Positions 9,001 to 17,134 of a DNA stretch of 32,544 bases are shown here, piece by piece. The translations under genes were made by a program, and so were the position numbers. The notes under the pieces were generated by a model. It saw only the letters and a program-made list of their open reading frames with translations, was not told the DNA's origin and searched no databases. The stretch spans positions 1-32,544 of the forward strand of contig CALQFT020000020.1 in NCBI GenBank assembly GCA_943329925.2. The letters run 5' to 3'. Origin of the DNA: Opitutus sp. GAS368. GTDB taxonomy: Bacteria > Verrucomicrobiota > Verrucomicrobiia > Chthoniobacterales > Chthoniobacteraceae. Position 1 is the stretch's first letter, and each line of letters starts with the position of its first letter.

Positions 9001-9431
9001 CTTTTTTCCCAACACCCAGCTTGCGCCAGAACGCTGACTTCTCCCATCAGTTTGCTTTGGAGAAAATTCAGATCCGCCTGCGTGCATGAATCCACCGCAG
9101 TGAGGAGTCTGCCTTGCAGTTTTGGATCAAACTTTTCCACCCTTTGAGCAAGGCTGCGCAGGCAAGGAATCCATCGGGAAAGCCGGCGTTTCCAGAATAA
9201 AGCAGCCGCCCACAGAGCGGCGCTAACGACCAAGAAGAGGACAAAGGGCACCTCAAACTTCGCTGCGGTGAAAAGCCAAAGAACCATCGCAGCCTCAAAG
9301 ATAATCCAGACCCAAGTGGTGCGCTCCGAACGCAGACGAGCGATCAACTGAGAAAATAAAGCGGCCCAGTCCGGGGCTACGGAATGCAGTGGGCTCAGCT
9401 GCGGGGAGGTGCTTTCAGAGAATTCGCTCAT
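6027..9431 (-). CDS. Very large DUF4175-like membrane protein with long coiled coil and PGQGTQ repeats
   Basis: 1134 residues from the ATG at 9431, which overlaps the upstream stop by 4 nt (ATGA). Longer starts would run into the upstream gene. Transmembrane segments lie at about 40-56, 61-80 and 152-175. An extracytoplasmic Ig-like/beta region follows to about residue 540, then some 400 residues rich in Glu, Lys, Ala, Gln and Arg with strong coiled-coil character. Six copies of a PGQGTQ-type hexapeptide (about 978-1013) come next, and a short basic and acidic tail ending RRYYEALGGGR. The layout resembles the DUF4175 family found beside MoxR and BatA genes. It probably forms an elongated periplasmic or envelope scaffold for the operon's other products. 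No enzymatic motif was seen. Confidence 0.75.
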   Translation of the reverse strand: MSEFSESTSPQLSPLHSVAPDWAALFSQLIARLRSERTTWVWIIFEAAMVLWLFTAAKFEVPFVLFLVVSAALWAAALFWKRRLSRWIPCLRSLAQRVEKFDPKLQGRLLTAVDSCTQADLNFLQSKLMGEVSVLAQAGCWEKSLSIWRLIGAGMIRLLGLGVVFYAVAWWMLASIRDASSKASAPSAAVVHKLFEVLPGDVELEKGTRLSVSARLDQMAAGVQLVLQHAADATKLPMSQGLGEALYGASIEAVEDDLQYWVETPSGNSPVFKVRVFEFPRLERSDATVRYPEGNEPRERVFENARKLTVVEGSEIVWKFQFNKPLKAARMRHKDGRVEELSATGEAQWRMVGLSASLEATLELEDAEGRLAKAPPVFQVQVLPNQPPKVRPILPRGDARFTAIEEVDFEAEAWDDAGIKRWGLTLQVGSAAVQEIVLGQGSKAGQKIRMHHTEAFEQKHPSVGDSLTWFFWAEDLNGAGKVRRTESDLQLGRIRAFEEKYRQSEGEEGEPGESAPQVLELQKQVLSASWNLRKKLADRPADHPGAKKEAETVRDSELKVQEMVQEAASKETDGAREAYYTEAGRRLEAAIEQLRAAAGGKDTLAEAVVQERAAYDALTHLSPSNYNIKRSKGSASSAQENTRQMTNLEFTKQEDRYESKTEAKSAEQQKERTEMEELLAQLRALARRQDEVSERMKELQTRLRNSKDEKEKEAAKRELKRLSDEQKALAQELENAQQKAASQNETLATQQEQLDAAREAAQRAASALDRGAIDDARAAASKASSKVRETGDALRKQLSGQTKEEAKALQELAQELARAQRKVSEAIDPNAKQSSKLQASGTRKQLSEDLEAQRERLHKLQGELQRVAESTETSEPTFSKALQDLHRSTIQNETDGKLKVTTDALSMGQSVVARRAEKSAAKDLEQLAGGVEKAADEVFGDDTQSLRQARAAVDEIARQIAPDQLAQNGRPATPPTPPGQGTQPGQGTQPGQGTQPGQGTQPGQGTQLGQGTQRGGAFNGGGDGVPAQQLGDWLSQLDRVDALLERPQLRAATARAQQVAEQIRSDMRRHATKPSQQEVEQRLLAPLTQLRDAISAELARREGQETDVPVDRDPVPRKFEEPVRRYYEALGGGR
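6393..6500. repeat. Six tandem copies of an 18-bp unit within the DUF4175-like gene
   Basis: The plus-strand unit is (c/t)tgcgtcccctgaccc(a/g)g, repeated six times without spacers. The units at 6429, 6447 and 6465 are identical and the others differ at one or two positions. On the coding strand each encodes one PGQGTQ hexapeptide (one copy has Leu for Pro). Unit length is a multiple of three, so copy-number change would keep the frame. Confidence 0.97.
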
Positions 9432-11461
9432 GAAAGAACTCCTTTGCCTTGCGAGAGCCGCGCCGCCCAAAACGTCTCGGCAACCAATAACAACAACACC
9501 GCCGCAAGAAGCAGGCGCCAACCTCCCTGCCGTGATTCAAGTTCGTTGGGCACCAATGCCAAAGGTGATCCCGCCTCGGAAAACGCTTCCTTAAACAACG
9601 CCCCGCCATTGACTCCGGGCACTCCAAGGGCCTCCAGTTTTGCAAGGTCCATGGGCGCCAGCAGCGTTTCCTCGCGAGCCACATTAACCACCAAAACTCC
9701 CCCGCCCGGTTCGATACTGTAGACCCCCGGGGCATCTGCGCTAAATCGGGTTGACCCAATTGGCGTTTCTACGCCATCCACGGCACGCAGGCTTGTGCTT
9801 CCTTCCGGAAGCAAAACGGACTCCCCCGGAGTGCACACGAAAAACGGACGTCGCCCCCCGCCAGCCCATTCGAGACAAGCGGACATAAAGGGTACACAAC
9901 GCGAGCTCAGAACCCACTGACTCTCCGAGGGCCGCCAACCGCTGCTCCAGACAAGTACGCGCCCTTTACCCAAAGTAAACTCCAACACCGCAGGGTCTCC
10001 CCCCTCAAACCGCGCCAGCACTTTACTCGCCAAATTGGGCGGCAGGGAAACTCGTCTGTATTTCCAAAAGCGAATCCCCGTAAAATCGGAAAACTGAGGG
10101 GAGACAAATGAGGAGAATAAAGAGTGGGCGCGATCGATCTCACCCAACACGGCAAAGGCCTCAACGGGCGCTTCCCTGACTGAAGTCCCCTCACCCGCCA
10201 GAGCGCTTAGCAAAGCAACATCCGCTTCCCCGTTGAGAAACACCAGAGCCGCCGCGCCACTCTCCACACTGGCACGCATCTTTGCCGTTAAAGCCGCATC
10301 CTGATTGCCACTCGCAATCCACAGCGAAACACGCTGGATCTGTTCCGAGGAAAGCGTTTCGGCCGCCAGCGTTTCAACCCGTCCCTCACCCAATGCCTTG
10401 AGAGATTGCTCCACAAAATATCGGGAGCCAGTTCGGTCTTGCGCGGCGCCCCCACCGCCGAGCGCCACCGAAGTCCGCGCTTGGACAAAAGGAGCCACCC
10501 ATACTCCGGACAGAAAGTCGCCTGTACCTGCCACGCGGATAAAAGCAGGTGCCGTAGGGCGACCCGGAACGGTGCATGTCCTTGACCTCCCAGCCGAGGC
10601 AGCAGCCAGCCACTGAGCCGGCTGAGGCCCCTCACTTTGGAGTTGGACGGAATCCCCCTTAAAATCAGGCGCGGCTAGCACCTGAAGTTTGAAAGGAGCC
10701 TCCGCGGAACCGTTCTCCGAATCAGGCGCCACCCAGTGCAATGCTACGTGCTTGGCCGCGCTTGAGGGCGGCAATACCACGGGCATCAGGCGCACTCCAA
10801 AATGCTCGGGCCACGGCACTCCTTGGAGTCCAGCAAGCGAGGTTCCCTCTTGAAAATCTGAAACGACAACGACTTCGAAGGATTCGGACGAGGCATCTGC
10901 AGCATGCTGTGCCGAAACGAAACGCAGCGCCTCATCAAGGCGGGTCTGTCCCCAACCGGGCTGTTGCGCACTGAGCGCGTCCTTGAGAAAAGCGGCGCGA
11001 GACGACACCGGAATCTGCCGCCAGGCATCGAAGCTCACCAAACTTCGCACGGAAGAGTCAAAAGCGAGCACCTCCAATTCGCCTAATTCCGGAAGCGAGG
11101 CGGCTGCTTGACGCACTTTGGCGAGCGCCTCGGAAAACAAATCACCCCGCCGCATACTGGCGCTTGTATCCAGCAACACCGCCACCCGATGAGTATGTCC
11201 GAGCAACCCCGCGGAATCGGGGGTACTGCGCAGATAAGGGCGCGCAAATGCGAAGCACAAAAGGCCCAACGCCAAAAGGCGCGCCGCCAAAAGAAGTAGA
11301 TCTTCCCATCGTTTGCGCGCGCTACGCGGAGGACGTGGATCTAAAAAATTCACGGCGCTAAAATCCACCCGGCGCTGCACGCTGAGCCTTCGCAAATGAG
11401 CGATCAACGGCCCAATGAGCGCGAGCAAACCAACTAAAAACCAGGGAGAAAGCAGTCCCAT
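9428..11461 (-). CDS. BatA-like protein: N-terminal membrane anchor plus VWA domain
   Basis: 677 residues. The N-terminus, MGLLSPWFLVGLLALIGPLI, then the W-E-D-hydrophobic segment around 52-75, is the two-helix BatA/aerotolerance N-terminal domain. It is followed at about residue 92 by a VWA domain with the MIDAS motif LLDTSASM (Asp98, Ser100, Ser102). A long extracytoplasmic region follows, and the protein ends in a further transmembrane helix (about 645-665). In Bacteroides and other bacteria, Bat proteins sit with MoxR and DUF58 genes and affect stress or aerotolerance, although the biochemical task is unsettled. The start lies 2 nt after the DUF58 stop. The end overlaps the next gene in an ATGA. 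It is likely a membrane receptor or effector of the MoxR ATPase. Confidence 0.82.
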   Translation of the reverse strand: MGLLSPWFLVGLLALIGPLIAHLRRLSVQRRVDFSAVNFLDPRPPRSARKRWEDLLLLAARLLALGLLCFAFARPYLRSTPDSAGLLGHTHRVAVLLDTSASMRRGDLFSEALAKVRQAAASLPELGELEVLAFDSSVRSLVSFDAWRQIPVSSRAAFLKDALSAQQPGWGQTRLDEALRFVSAQHAADASSESFEVVVVSDFQEGTSLAGLQGVPWPEHFGVRLMPVVLPPSSAAKHVALHWVAPDSENGSAEAPFKLQVLAAPDFKGDSVQLQSEGPQPAQWLAAASAGRSRTCTVPGRPTAPAFIRVAGTGDFLSGVWVAPFVQARTSVALGGGGAAQDRTGSRYFVEQSLKALGEGRVETLAAETLSSEQIQRVSLWIASGNQDAALTAKMRASVESGAAALVFLNGEADVALLSALAGEGTSVREAPVEAFAVLGEIDRAHSLFSSFVSPQFSDFTGIRFWKYRRVSLPPNLASKVLARFEGGDPAVLEFTLGKGRVLVWSSGWRPSESQWVLSSRCVPFMSACLEWAGGGRRPFFVCTPGESVLLPEGSTSLRAVDGVETPIGSTRFSADAPGVYSIEPGGGVLVVNVAREETLLAPMDLAKLEALGVPGVNGGALFKEAFSEAGSPLALVPNELESRQGGWRLLLAAVLLLLVAETFWAARLSQGKGVLS

Positions 11462-11463
11462 TT

Positions 11464-12495
11464 TTAGCCTCCTGAAAAACGGGCGCCCGACATCGGGCGA
11501 CGCCGGGCGATGGCGGCGAGCGCCTCGCGCAAAATCGGTTCAAGCGGCGCGTCGGTTCGCGCCTCCAAAAGCATGGCGGAATGCTCTGCACATTGGGCCG
11601 CGACCGCTTTCCTGTGCCCGCTCAATTTTTCCAGATACCCAGCCCGGGCGCGAGTGGCGTCCAAGTCCAATCGGTGATCGCTCTCCAAATCTGCAAAGCG
11701 CGTATCGCCCTCGAACTGGAATTCCAACTCCTGAGGATCGAGAACCTCAAAGAAAACGACCTCCTGCCGGGACGCGCGCAACTGGCGCAACGGTTCGGCC
11801 CAAGTTTCCGGCGGCGCAAGCAGGTCACTCACTACGACAACCAAGCTTGGTCTTTTTAGAAGACGGAGCGCCTCTTGGAGCGAAAACCCGAGCGCGGTCC
11901 CCTCTCCAGCGGGCTCCGCAGCCAGAAGTCCCCACCACCTTGCCATCTGTTTCGGCGTATGGCGCACTGGCACAAGTTCGCCCAGGGCGCCGGCAAACCG
12001 CAATAAACCGACAGGATCCCCTTGGCCGTGGAGGAAGGCGCCGAGGGTGCCGGCAAGTGTTCTGCCATAGTCGGCCTTGCTGTGAGGAAGCGACCCATAG
12101 GCCATCGAGGCGCTCAGATCCATGATGACCAAACACCCCCAATCCGATTCCTCTTCGTATTGACGCAGGAATGGGCGATCCGTGCGGGCCATTCGTCGCC
12201 AGTCCAAATGGCGCAAGTCATCGCCGGGCGTGTAGGGTCTATACTCTGTAAACTCCGCAGAATAACCGCGCCGGACGCTGCGATGAATACCCCGATGAAC
12301 CCCTTGAACAAGGCGCCGCACTCGCAATTCCAGAGAGTTGATGGCCATGAGCGCGGCCACGTCCATCCATTGACGGGCAAGCGCCGGAGATTGAGCGCGG
12401 GGGGCAACGCCAGACGCCGAAACGCCAACTCCCGCTGGCTCCGAGACGCCACGTTTACCCCGCCACCGTTTTAGCCATTGCAAAATCATCCTCAA
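11464..12495 (-). CDS. DUF58 / VWA-like protein, MoxR partner
   Basis: 343 residues with no signal peptide or membrane helix, so it is cytoplasmic. The family signature YTPGDDLRHLDWR is at residues 88-100 and an intact MIDAS-like DLSASM at 126-131 (Asp126, Ser128, Ser130). DUF58 proteins nearly always follow a MoxR-type ATPase and are thought to be VWA-type adaptors linking ATP hydrolysis to a client. Here the start overlaps the MoxR stop by 4 nt and the stop is 2 nt before the BatA-like start, the classical MoxR-DUF58-BatA order. The first 40 residues are basic and low in complexity and may be a flexible leader. Confidence 0.88.
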   Translation of the reverse strand: MRMILQWLKRWRGKRGVSEPAGVGVSASGVAPRAQSPALARQWMDVAALMAINSLELRVRRLVQGVHRGIHRSVRRGYSAEFTEYRPYTPGDDLRHLDWRRMARTDRPFLRQYEEESDWGCLVIMDLSASMAYGSLPHSKADYGRTLAGTLGAFLHGQGDPVGLLRFAGALGELVPVRHTPKQMARWWGLLAAEPAGEGTALGFSLQEALRLLKRPSLVVVVSDLLAPPETWAEPLRQLRASRQEVVFFEVLDPQELEFQFEGDTRFADLESDHRLDLDATRARAGYLEKLSGHRKAVAAQCAEHSAMLLEARTDAPLEPILREALAAIARRRPMSGARFSGG

Positions 12496-13466
12496 CGAAG
12501 CTCCAAAACGAGGCGGCCAATTAAATCTTCAACCGTGACGCCTTCGGCCTCGGCTTTGTAATTGAGCTGGATGCGGTGCCGCAGCACCGGAAGGGCGAGG
12601 GCGCGGATGTCCTCGGTTTGGACGTGCGCACGGCCGGCCCATACCGCGAGCACCTTTGCACCAAGCACCAAACACTGGGCAGCCCGCGTGCCCGCGCCCC
12701 AGTTCACCAGACGCCGCACAAAATCCGGAGCGCCCGTTTGCTGAGGGCGAGAGGACGCAGCCAACCTCACCGCGTAACGGACAACGTCCTCGGAAACGGG
12801 AACCGTGCGCACGAGGCGCTGGAAGGCCAGCACGTCCTCGCAGCCAAAAAGCGCCTCCACCCTCTCACCCGCGGGCGAAGTCGTCCGGCGGACCACCTCG
12901 ACTTCCTCGGTTTCCGGCAAATAATCGATGACCACGTTGAACATGAAGCGATCCAACTGAGCCTCAGGGAGAACGTAGGTGCCCTCCATCTCAACCGGAT
13001 TTTGAGTCGCCAAAACAAAAAAGGGACTGGGTAACGCGTACCGCCGCCCCGCGACGGTGACCTGTTTTTCCTGCATTGCCTCCAAAAGCGCCGATTGTGT
13101 TTTGGGAGGTGTCCGGTTGATTTCATCGGCCAGCAGCATTTGGGCAAATACAGGACCTGGAACAAACTGCATCGAGCGCCCTTCAGGTCCGTCCTGAAGA
13201 ATATCCATTCCCGTGATATCTGCGGGCATGAGATCCGGGGTGAACTGGATGCGGTTAAACTGCAGTTTAAAAACCTCCGCGAGGGATTTGACCAGTAGCG
13301 TCTTCGCCAAGCCGGGCGCTCCTGTGATTAAACAATTTCCACCGGTGAGCATGGCGATGAGAATCTGCTCGATAACCGGCCGTTGGCCGACAATCGCCTT
13401 CCCCAGTTCGCTGTGGATGCGTTCTCGGGCTCCCAAAAGGGCTTCAAAAGTGGCGGCTTCGTCCAT
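12492..13466 (-). CDS. MoxR-family AAA+ ATPase
   Basis: 324 residues, the usual length of the family. Walker A is GAPGLAKT (49-56), the characteristic MoxR form. Walker B is LLADEIN with Asp114 and Glu115, followed by RTPPKTQSALLEAMQE, a MoxR hallmark. Sensor 1 is TQNP (Asn156) and the arginine finger lies in EAQLDRF (Arg173). The C-terminal lid domain contains VLRHRIQLNY. MoxR ATPases form hexamers that remodel or mature partner proteins, usually together with VWA-domain proteins, three of which are encoded immediately downstream. The gene starts 61 nt after the DUF4159 gene, the only notable gap inside the operon, and could have its own weak promoter there. Confidence 0.95.
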   Translation of the reverse strand: MDEAATFEALLGARERIHSELGKAIVGQRPVIEQILIAMLTGGNCLITGAPGLAKTLLVKSLAEVFKLQFNRIQFTPDLMPADITGMDILQDGPEGRSMQFVPGPVFAQMLLADEINRTPPKTQSALLEAMQEKQVTVAGRRYALPSPFFVLATQNPVEMEGTYVLPEAQLDRFMFNVVIDYLPETEEVEVVRRTTSPAGERVEALFGCEDVLAFQRLVRTVPVSEDVVRYAVRLAASSRPQQTGAPDFVRRLVNWGAGTRAAQCLVLGAKVLAVWAGRAHVQTEDIRALALPVLRHRIQLNYKAEAEGVTVEDLIGRLVLELR

Positions 13467-13527
13467 GAGTAAGTTTGGGTGGGGATGCTTCTGTTGTGAA
13501 ATGGGGATACAAAAACTGGGGGCCGTC

Positions 13528-14391
13528 TTAGTGGGTCATAGTCCAAAACAAGACGTTAATGAGCAGCGGGTAGGCTTTCTTTTCGGAGAACTCCTTAAAG
13601 TAGTACTCGTTCTCACCTTCACGTTCCCAGCCGTCGCCGTTGTCCGTGTTATGAGTGGCCAGTGCGCACATCCGGCCCCGGTCATCGAACCAGCCCCGGA
13701 TGTGCACCTGCTTAGCGTCGGGGCGTTCCCAAGTGATGCCTGTGAACTGGCTCTGCGTCCCCAACCGCACATTCGGACATTGCAGATTCAGGCTTTCCGG
13801 CAAGTCGAACACGCAGTGAAACAGCGGGTCGGAACGCGGAATATCCTTCCACGTCCGATCCGGGAAAATCCGGCGCATCTGGCTTTCAAATCCTTCCCAT
13901 TCGGCCTCCCCCCAAAAGTCGTCCACCCAAAGAAACCCGCCGTTGAGCAAATAACGGCGCAAGATTTGAACCTCTTGTTCACTTAAAAGCCAGTCGCCCG
14001 GCTCGACAGCATAGACAAATGGGAAGCGGAAGATTGCCGGATCGGTGATACGAAGAACCTTGGTATTCGGATCGACCTTCATGGAGGTCATTTGCTGCAA
14101 GCGAAAGGACAGGTTCAGATCCGCATCTGGGTAATCAATGGCCCAGCGATGCGGATTGTAGCGACCAAAACGGCCACCCACATCGTAATGAAGACGCACG
14201 AAGCAAAAAACGTCGCTCTCAAAGCCCTTTGGATTTTTCCAGTTGGGCAGTTCATTTGGGTCTAAAAGTGCCTCTCTAGCGGTTTTGGCGTTAGGGGGTG
14301 GCATGCCGTCGGCACAGATGCGGAAGGAGGAAGCGAAAAAGAAGAGCGCTGCGAGCAGCGGCACCGACGTTAAAGGAAAGCAGGCGTTCAC
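13528..14391 (-). CDS. DUF4159 protein, exported
   Basis: 287 residues. A signal peptide (MNACFPLTSVPLLAALFFFA to about residue 28) is followed by a single domain with the DUF4159 pattern: CFVRLHYDVGG, then GRYNPHRWAIDYPDADLNLSFRLQQMT, then LLNGGFLWVDDFWG and a C-terminal NVLFWTMTH. The middle resembles a class I glutamine-amidotransferase fold without its catalytic Cys. DUF4159 proteins of unknown biochemical role are commonly found beside MoxR/Bat genes. The start overlaps the preceding TPR-peptidase stop by 4 nt, so the two are probably translationally coupled. Confidence 0.85.
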   Translation of the reverse strand: MNACFPLTSVPLLAALFFFASSFRICADGMPPPNAKTAREALLDPNELPNWKNPKGFESDVFCFVRLHYDVGGRFGRYNPHRWAIDYPDADLNLSFRLQQMTSMKVDPNTKVLRITDPAIFRFPFVYAVEPGDWLLSEQEVQILRRYLLNGGFLWVDDFWGEAEWEGFESQMRRIFPDRTWKDIPRSDPLFHCVFDLPESLNLQCPNVRLGTQSQFTGITWERPDAKQVHIRGWFDDRGRMCALATHNTDNGDGWEREGENEYYFKEFSEKKAYPLLINVLFWTMTH

Positions 14392-16973
14392 GGTTTTTTC
14401 GCCTCCGAGGGTGCTGCCTTGGGAGCCGAAGCAGAGAGTCTTGCGAGGGCCTGTAGCGCATTGCGATCGCGTGGATTTGCCTCCAGAGCTTCCAGCAAAT
14501 GCTCGCGGGCGGCCGCGGGGGCCGTGGTTTCCAGCAATCGACCCCAGCGGGAATGCCAGAGTGGGGCGCGCCCCGGGTCGAGCGCGAGGGCCTTTTGACA
14601 GGAGGCCGCCGCCTCGACGCTGTGCCCGTTAGCCTCCTGAGCCTTTAAAAGCAATTCAATCACAGGCAGTGACATCGGACTAACCCCCAAACTGCGCTGC
14701 CCGAGTCGTTCCAGCGCCGTCCAATCAGTCCTCAAAGCATACAACTCAGCCAACCGCTCATGCGCCCCGGGCAGATCCGCCATCAATTCCAAGCCGCGCT
14801 CCCACACTTGGGTCTCCTCCTTTTCCAACCCAAGTCTGCGATAAACCTTCGCGAGCACTGGATAAACGCCCTCAGGATCACGCACGGTGGGCGCTCCATT
14901 CATCGCTGCTTCAAGCGTACTTCTGGCGGCATCCAAATCGTCCTTGAGCAGACTGCGCCGACCAGATGCAAGCAACTCCTCGTAAACCGGAGCCGAATTT
15001 TGTGAAGTTGCAACCGCTACAGTGCCGCCTGCGGTTGGTCGCGGATTAACGGCCGCTTTCCACGTCAAGCTGCCGGCGGTTTTCCGAACCCAATTTGCAG
15101 CATAAAGGAGGAAGTCAGCGTTCACTTTCGCCATGGGGCCGAAGCGCTTGACGATGGACGCATTGATTTCAGCGCCTTGGGCGAGATCCGCCAGCAAGCC
15201 CTTGAGACCCTCCATGCCAGATTTCGAAACCATCCAGTCCACGATTAGTCCCGCTTGAAAATACGCAAAATCCAAATCGGCGCCGCCGCCAGAACGAAAG
15301 GCGTTGGACATCTCGTCTACGGGCGTGCATTCGCCGGAGAGCAGGCGTGCGGCATGCTGGGGACGAAACCGCTGTCCCCAAGCCGAATTAGCCTGCTGTT
15401 CTTCATGGACGGAGATGCCTTCGCTCAACCAACGCGGCATCCGGTTGTGCGTTATAGACAGGGTGATCGTATGCGTGAATTCGTGCCAAAGCGTGGCTTC
15501 CCAACTGTGGCCTGTCGCCCGAGGAGAGGCCGGACTCGGTGCTGTGATCACCCGTCCAAAGCACACGCCCAAATAACCGTCACCGCCAGGAACCCCAAAA
15601 GTCCGCACGGCAAAATCCTTCTGATCTGGAAAGATTTCCACCACCGTGGGAGATGTCGGTTTAAAGCCGTATTTCACCGTGAGCTTTTCAAAAGCCCGCT
15701 CCAACAGAGCCACGACGCGATCTCCATAAACCCCCGCCTCAAGGGGATCCATCCTCAACTCAAAGTGAGGGGTTTGCAGCTTGGCAAACCCTGAGACGCG
15801 CTCTTTAAGTTCAAGAAGATTAAAAGCCGTGACGTCATATCCATCCTCTTGATGAACCGACTCCAAAAGGGGCCACGCCTCCGCCGCCTTTCCCAAACGC
15901 AAAAGATCTTCCGAAAGCGCGCGCCTCGCCGGGAGCAGAACCGGGTCTAGGGCGAGAGCGGTTCGCTGCAAATCCGCCGCCTCCTCAAACCGGTAGCGTT
16001 GGGAAAGCAGCATACCCGCCTTGTTAAGAACGGCGGCGTTTTTAGAGAACTTCTTTTTATAGTGAGTAACGCGCTCGGAATCGGCGTTGAGCATTGCGCG
16101 GGCCATACGAAAGGCAGCGCCTGGAATGGTCCACTCCGGCAGCAATCCAAGCTGCTCTTCGAAGCGAGCCGCATTTTCCCGAAACAAGGCCTCCTCGGCG
16201 AGGGCGGCGTGCGCGACACTCTCCCGCGGATTCAGTGCGAGGGCACGTTGCCAATGCTTGAGTGCTTCTTTGGGGGCCGTCCACTGCAAGGCCTCCCCCA
16301 ATTGCACCAACAGCCGCGGATTTTTGGGGAAACGCCTCACGCCTTCCTGCGCTTTTTTCGCAGCTAACTCTCCGTCCCCTCGATCCAAAGCGAGTTCAAT
16401 CATGGATTCAAAAGCCTCCTCACTCTGGGGCTCATCCTTGGCTGCCCGCTCAAAGCAGCCCTCCAAAACCGCCTTGGCATCCTCCCCCGCCGCCAACCGC
16501 AGGCGGCCGAGCAATACCCAATCCAAACTCGCACGCCCAAGGGAATAAGCGACGTCCGGACGCCGAGTGCGTTCCTGCGCTAAGGCTCGGGCCGTTACCG
16601 TGTCGCCTCGGAATTGCGCGGCGCGGAAACGCAGATAAACCCCAGTCATCCCGCGAGGAACCGCCGATTCAAGACGATCGGCCAGTTTTAAAACTTCAGC
16701 CTGCCGATTTAAGGCCAGCAGCGCTTCGCCCGCCAGCCAGCCTTCATGCAGACGCAACGGCTCATTGGGATCTCGCTCCGCCAGTTGAGCCAATTCCTCG
16801 TAGCGCCCCGAATTCCAAAGCACACGAAGTGCTCCGGGGGAATTGGCGCCCTCCAACGGAAGCATTGGCACGGCGCGCGCGACTACGGCCCAGCCGCAAA
16901 CGGCAGCGCATAGAAATCCTGCAAAATGGCGATGTAACGTGTTCAAGGGAGGGGAACCATTGAGAACGTCCAA
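14388..16973 (-). CDS. Exported TPR protein with gluzincin (peptidase-MA-like) metallopeptidase domain
   Basis: 861 residues, first gene of the MoxR operon. The bounded frame opens with TTG at 16973, preceded by GTGAGG 1 nt upstream. No ATG lies near, so the start is uncertain (an in-frame TTG nine codons on is the alternative). A signal peptide ends near VARA. TPR-like helical repeats occupy about residues 35-420. A metallopeptidase domain follows with WHEFTHTITL (His497, Glu498, His501), and a Glu in PRWLSEG about 17 residues on (Glu518) as third zinc ligand, as in the peptidase-MA/DUF1570-like families. More TPR repeats run to the C-terminus. Possible role: protein turnover or surface maturation in the envelope. 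The substrate is unknown. Confidence 0.75.
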   Translation of the reverse strand: MDVLNGSPPLNTLHRHFAGFLCAAVCGWAVVARAVPMLPLEGANSPGALRVLWNSGRYEELAQLAERDPNEPLRLHEGWLAGEALLALNRQAEVLKLADRLESAVPRGMTGVYLRFRAAQFRGDTVTARALAQERTRRPDVAYSLGRASLDWVLLGRLRLAAGEDAKAVLEGCFERAAKDEPQSEEAFESMIELALDRGDGELAAKKAQEGVRRFPKNPRLLVQLGEALQWTAPKEALKHWQRALALNPRESVAHAALAEEALFRENAARFEEQLGLLPEWTIPGAAFRMARAMLNADSERVTHYKKKFSKNAAVLNKAGMLLSQRYRFEEAADLQRTALALDPVLLPARRALSEDLLRLGKAAEAWPLLESVHQEDGYDVTAFNLLELKERVSGFAKLQTPHFELRMDPLEAGVYGDRVVALLERAFEKLTVKYGFKPTSPTVVEIFPDQKDFAVRTFGVPGGDGYLGVCFGRVITAPSPASPRATGHSWEATLWHEFTHTITLSITHNRMPRWLSEGISVHEEQQANSAWGQRFRPQHAARLLSGECTPVDEMSNAFRSGGGADLDFAYFQAGLIVDWMVSKSGMEGLKGLLADLAQGAEINASIVKRFGPMAKVNADFLLYAANWVRKTAGSLTWKAAVNPRPTAGGTVAVATSQNSAPVYEELLASGRRSLLKDDLDAARSTLEAAMNGAPTVRDPEGVYPVLAKVYRRLGLEKEETQVWERGLELMADLPGAHERLAELYALRTDWTALERLGQRSLGVSPMSLPVIELLLKAQEANGHSVEAAASCQKALALDPGRAPLWHSRWGRLLETTAPAAAREHLLEALEANPRDRNALQALARLSASAPKAAPSEAKKP

Positions 16974-17134
16974 GCCTCACGGAGGCGAATACATCTTCAC
17001 CGCCGGCGCTGGGACAGAAATGAACATCTATTGCCATCAGTTTTGTGCAATCACATATATTGGGCTGCCCCCAAACACCACCCACACACTCAAAAGAAGC
17101 CGCAATTCCGCGACTCCCCTTGTTTTGATTCAAC

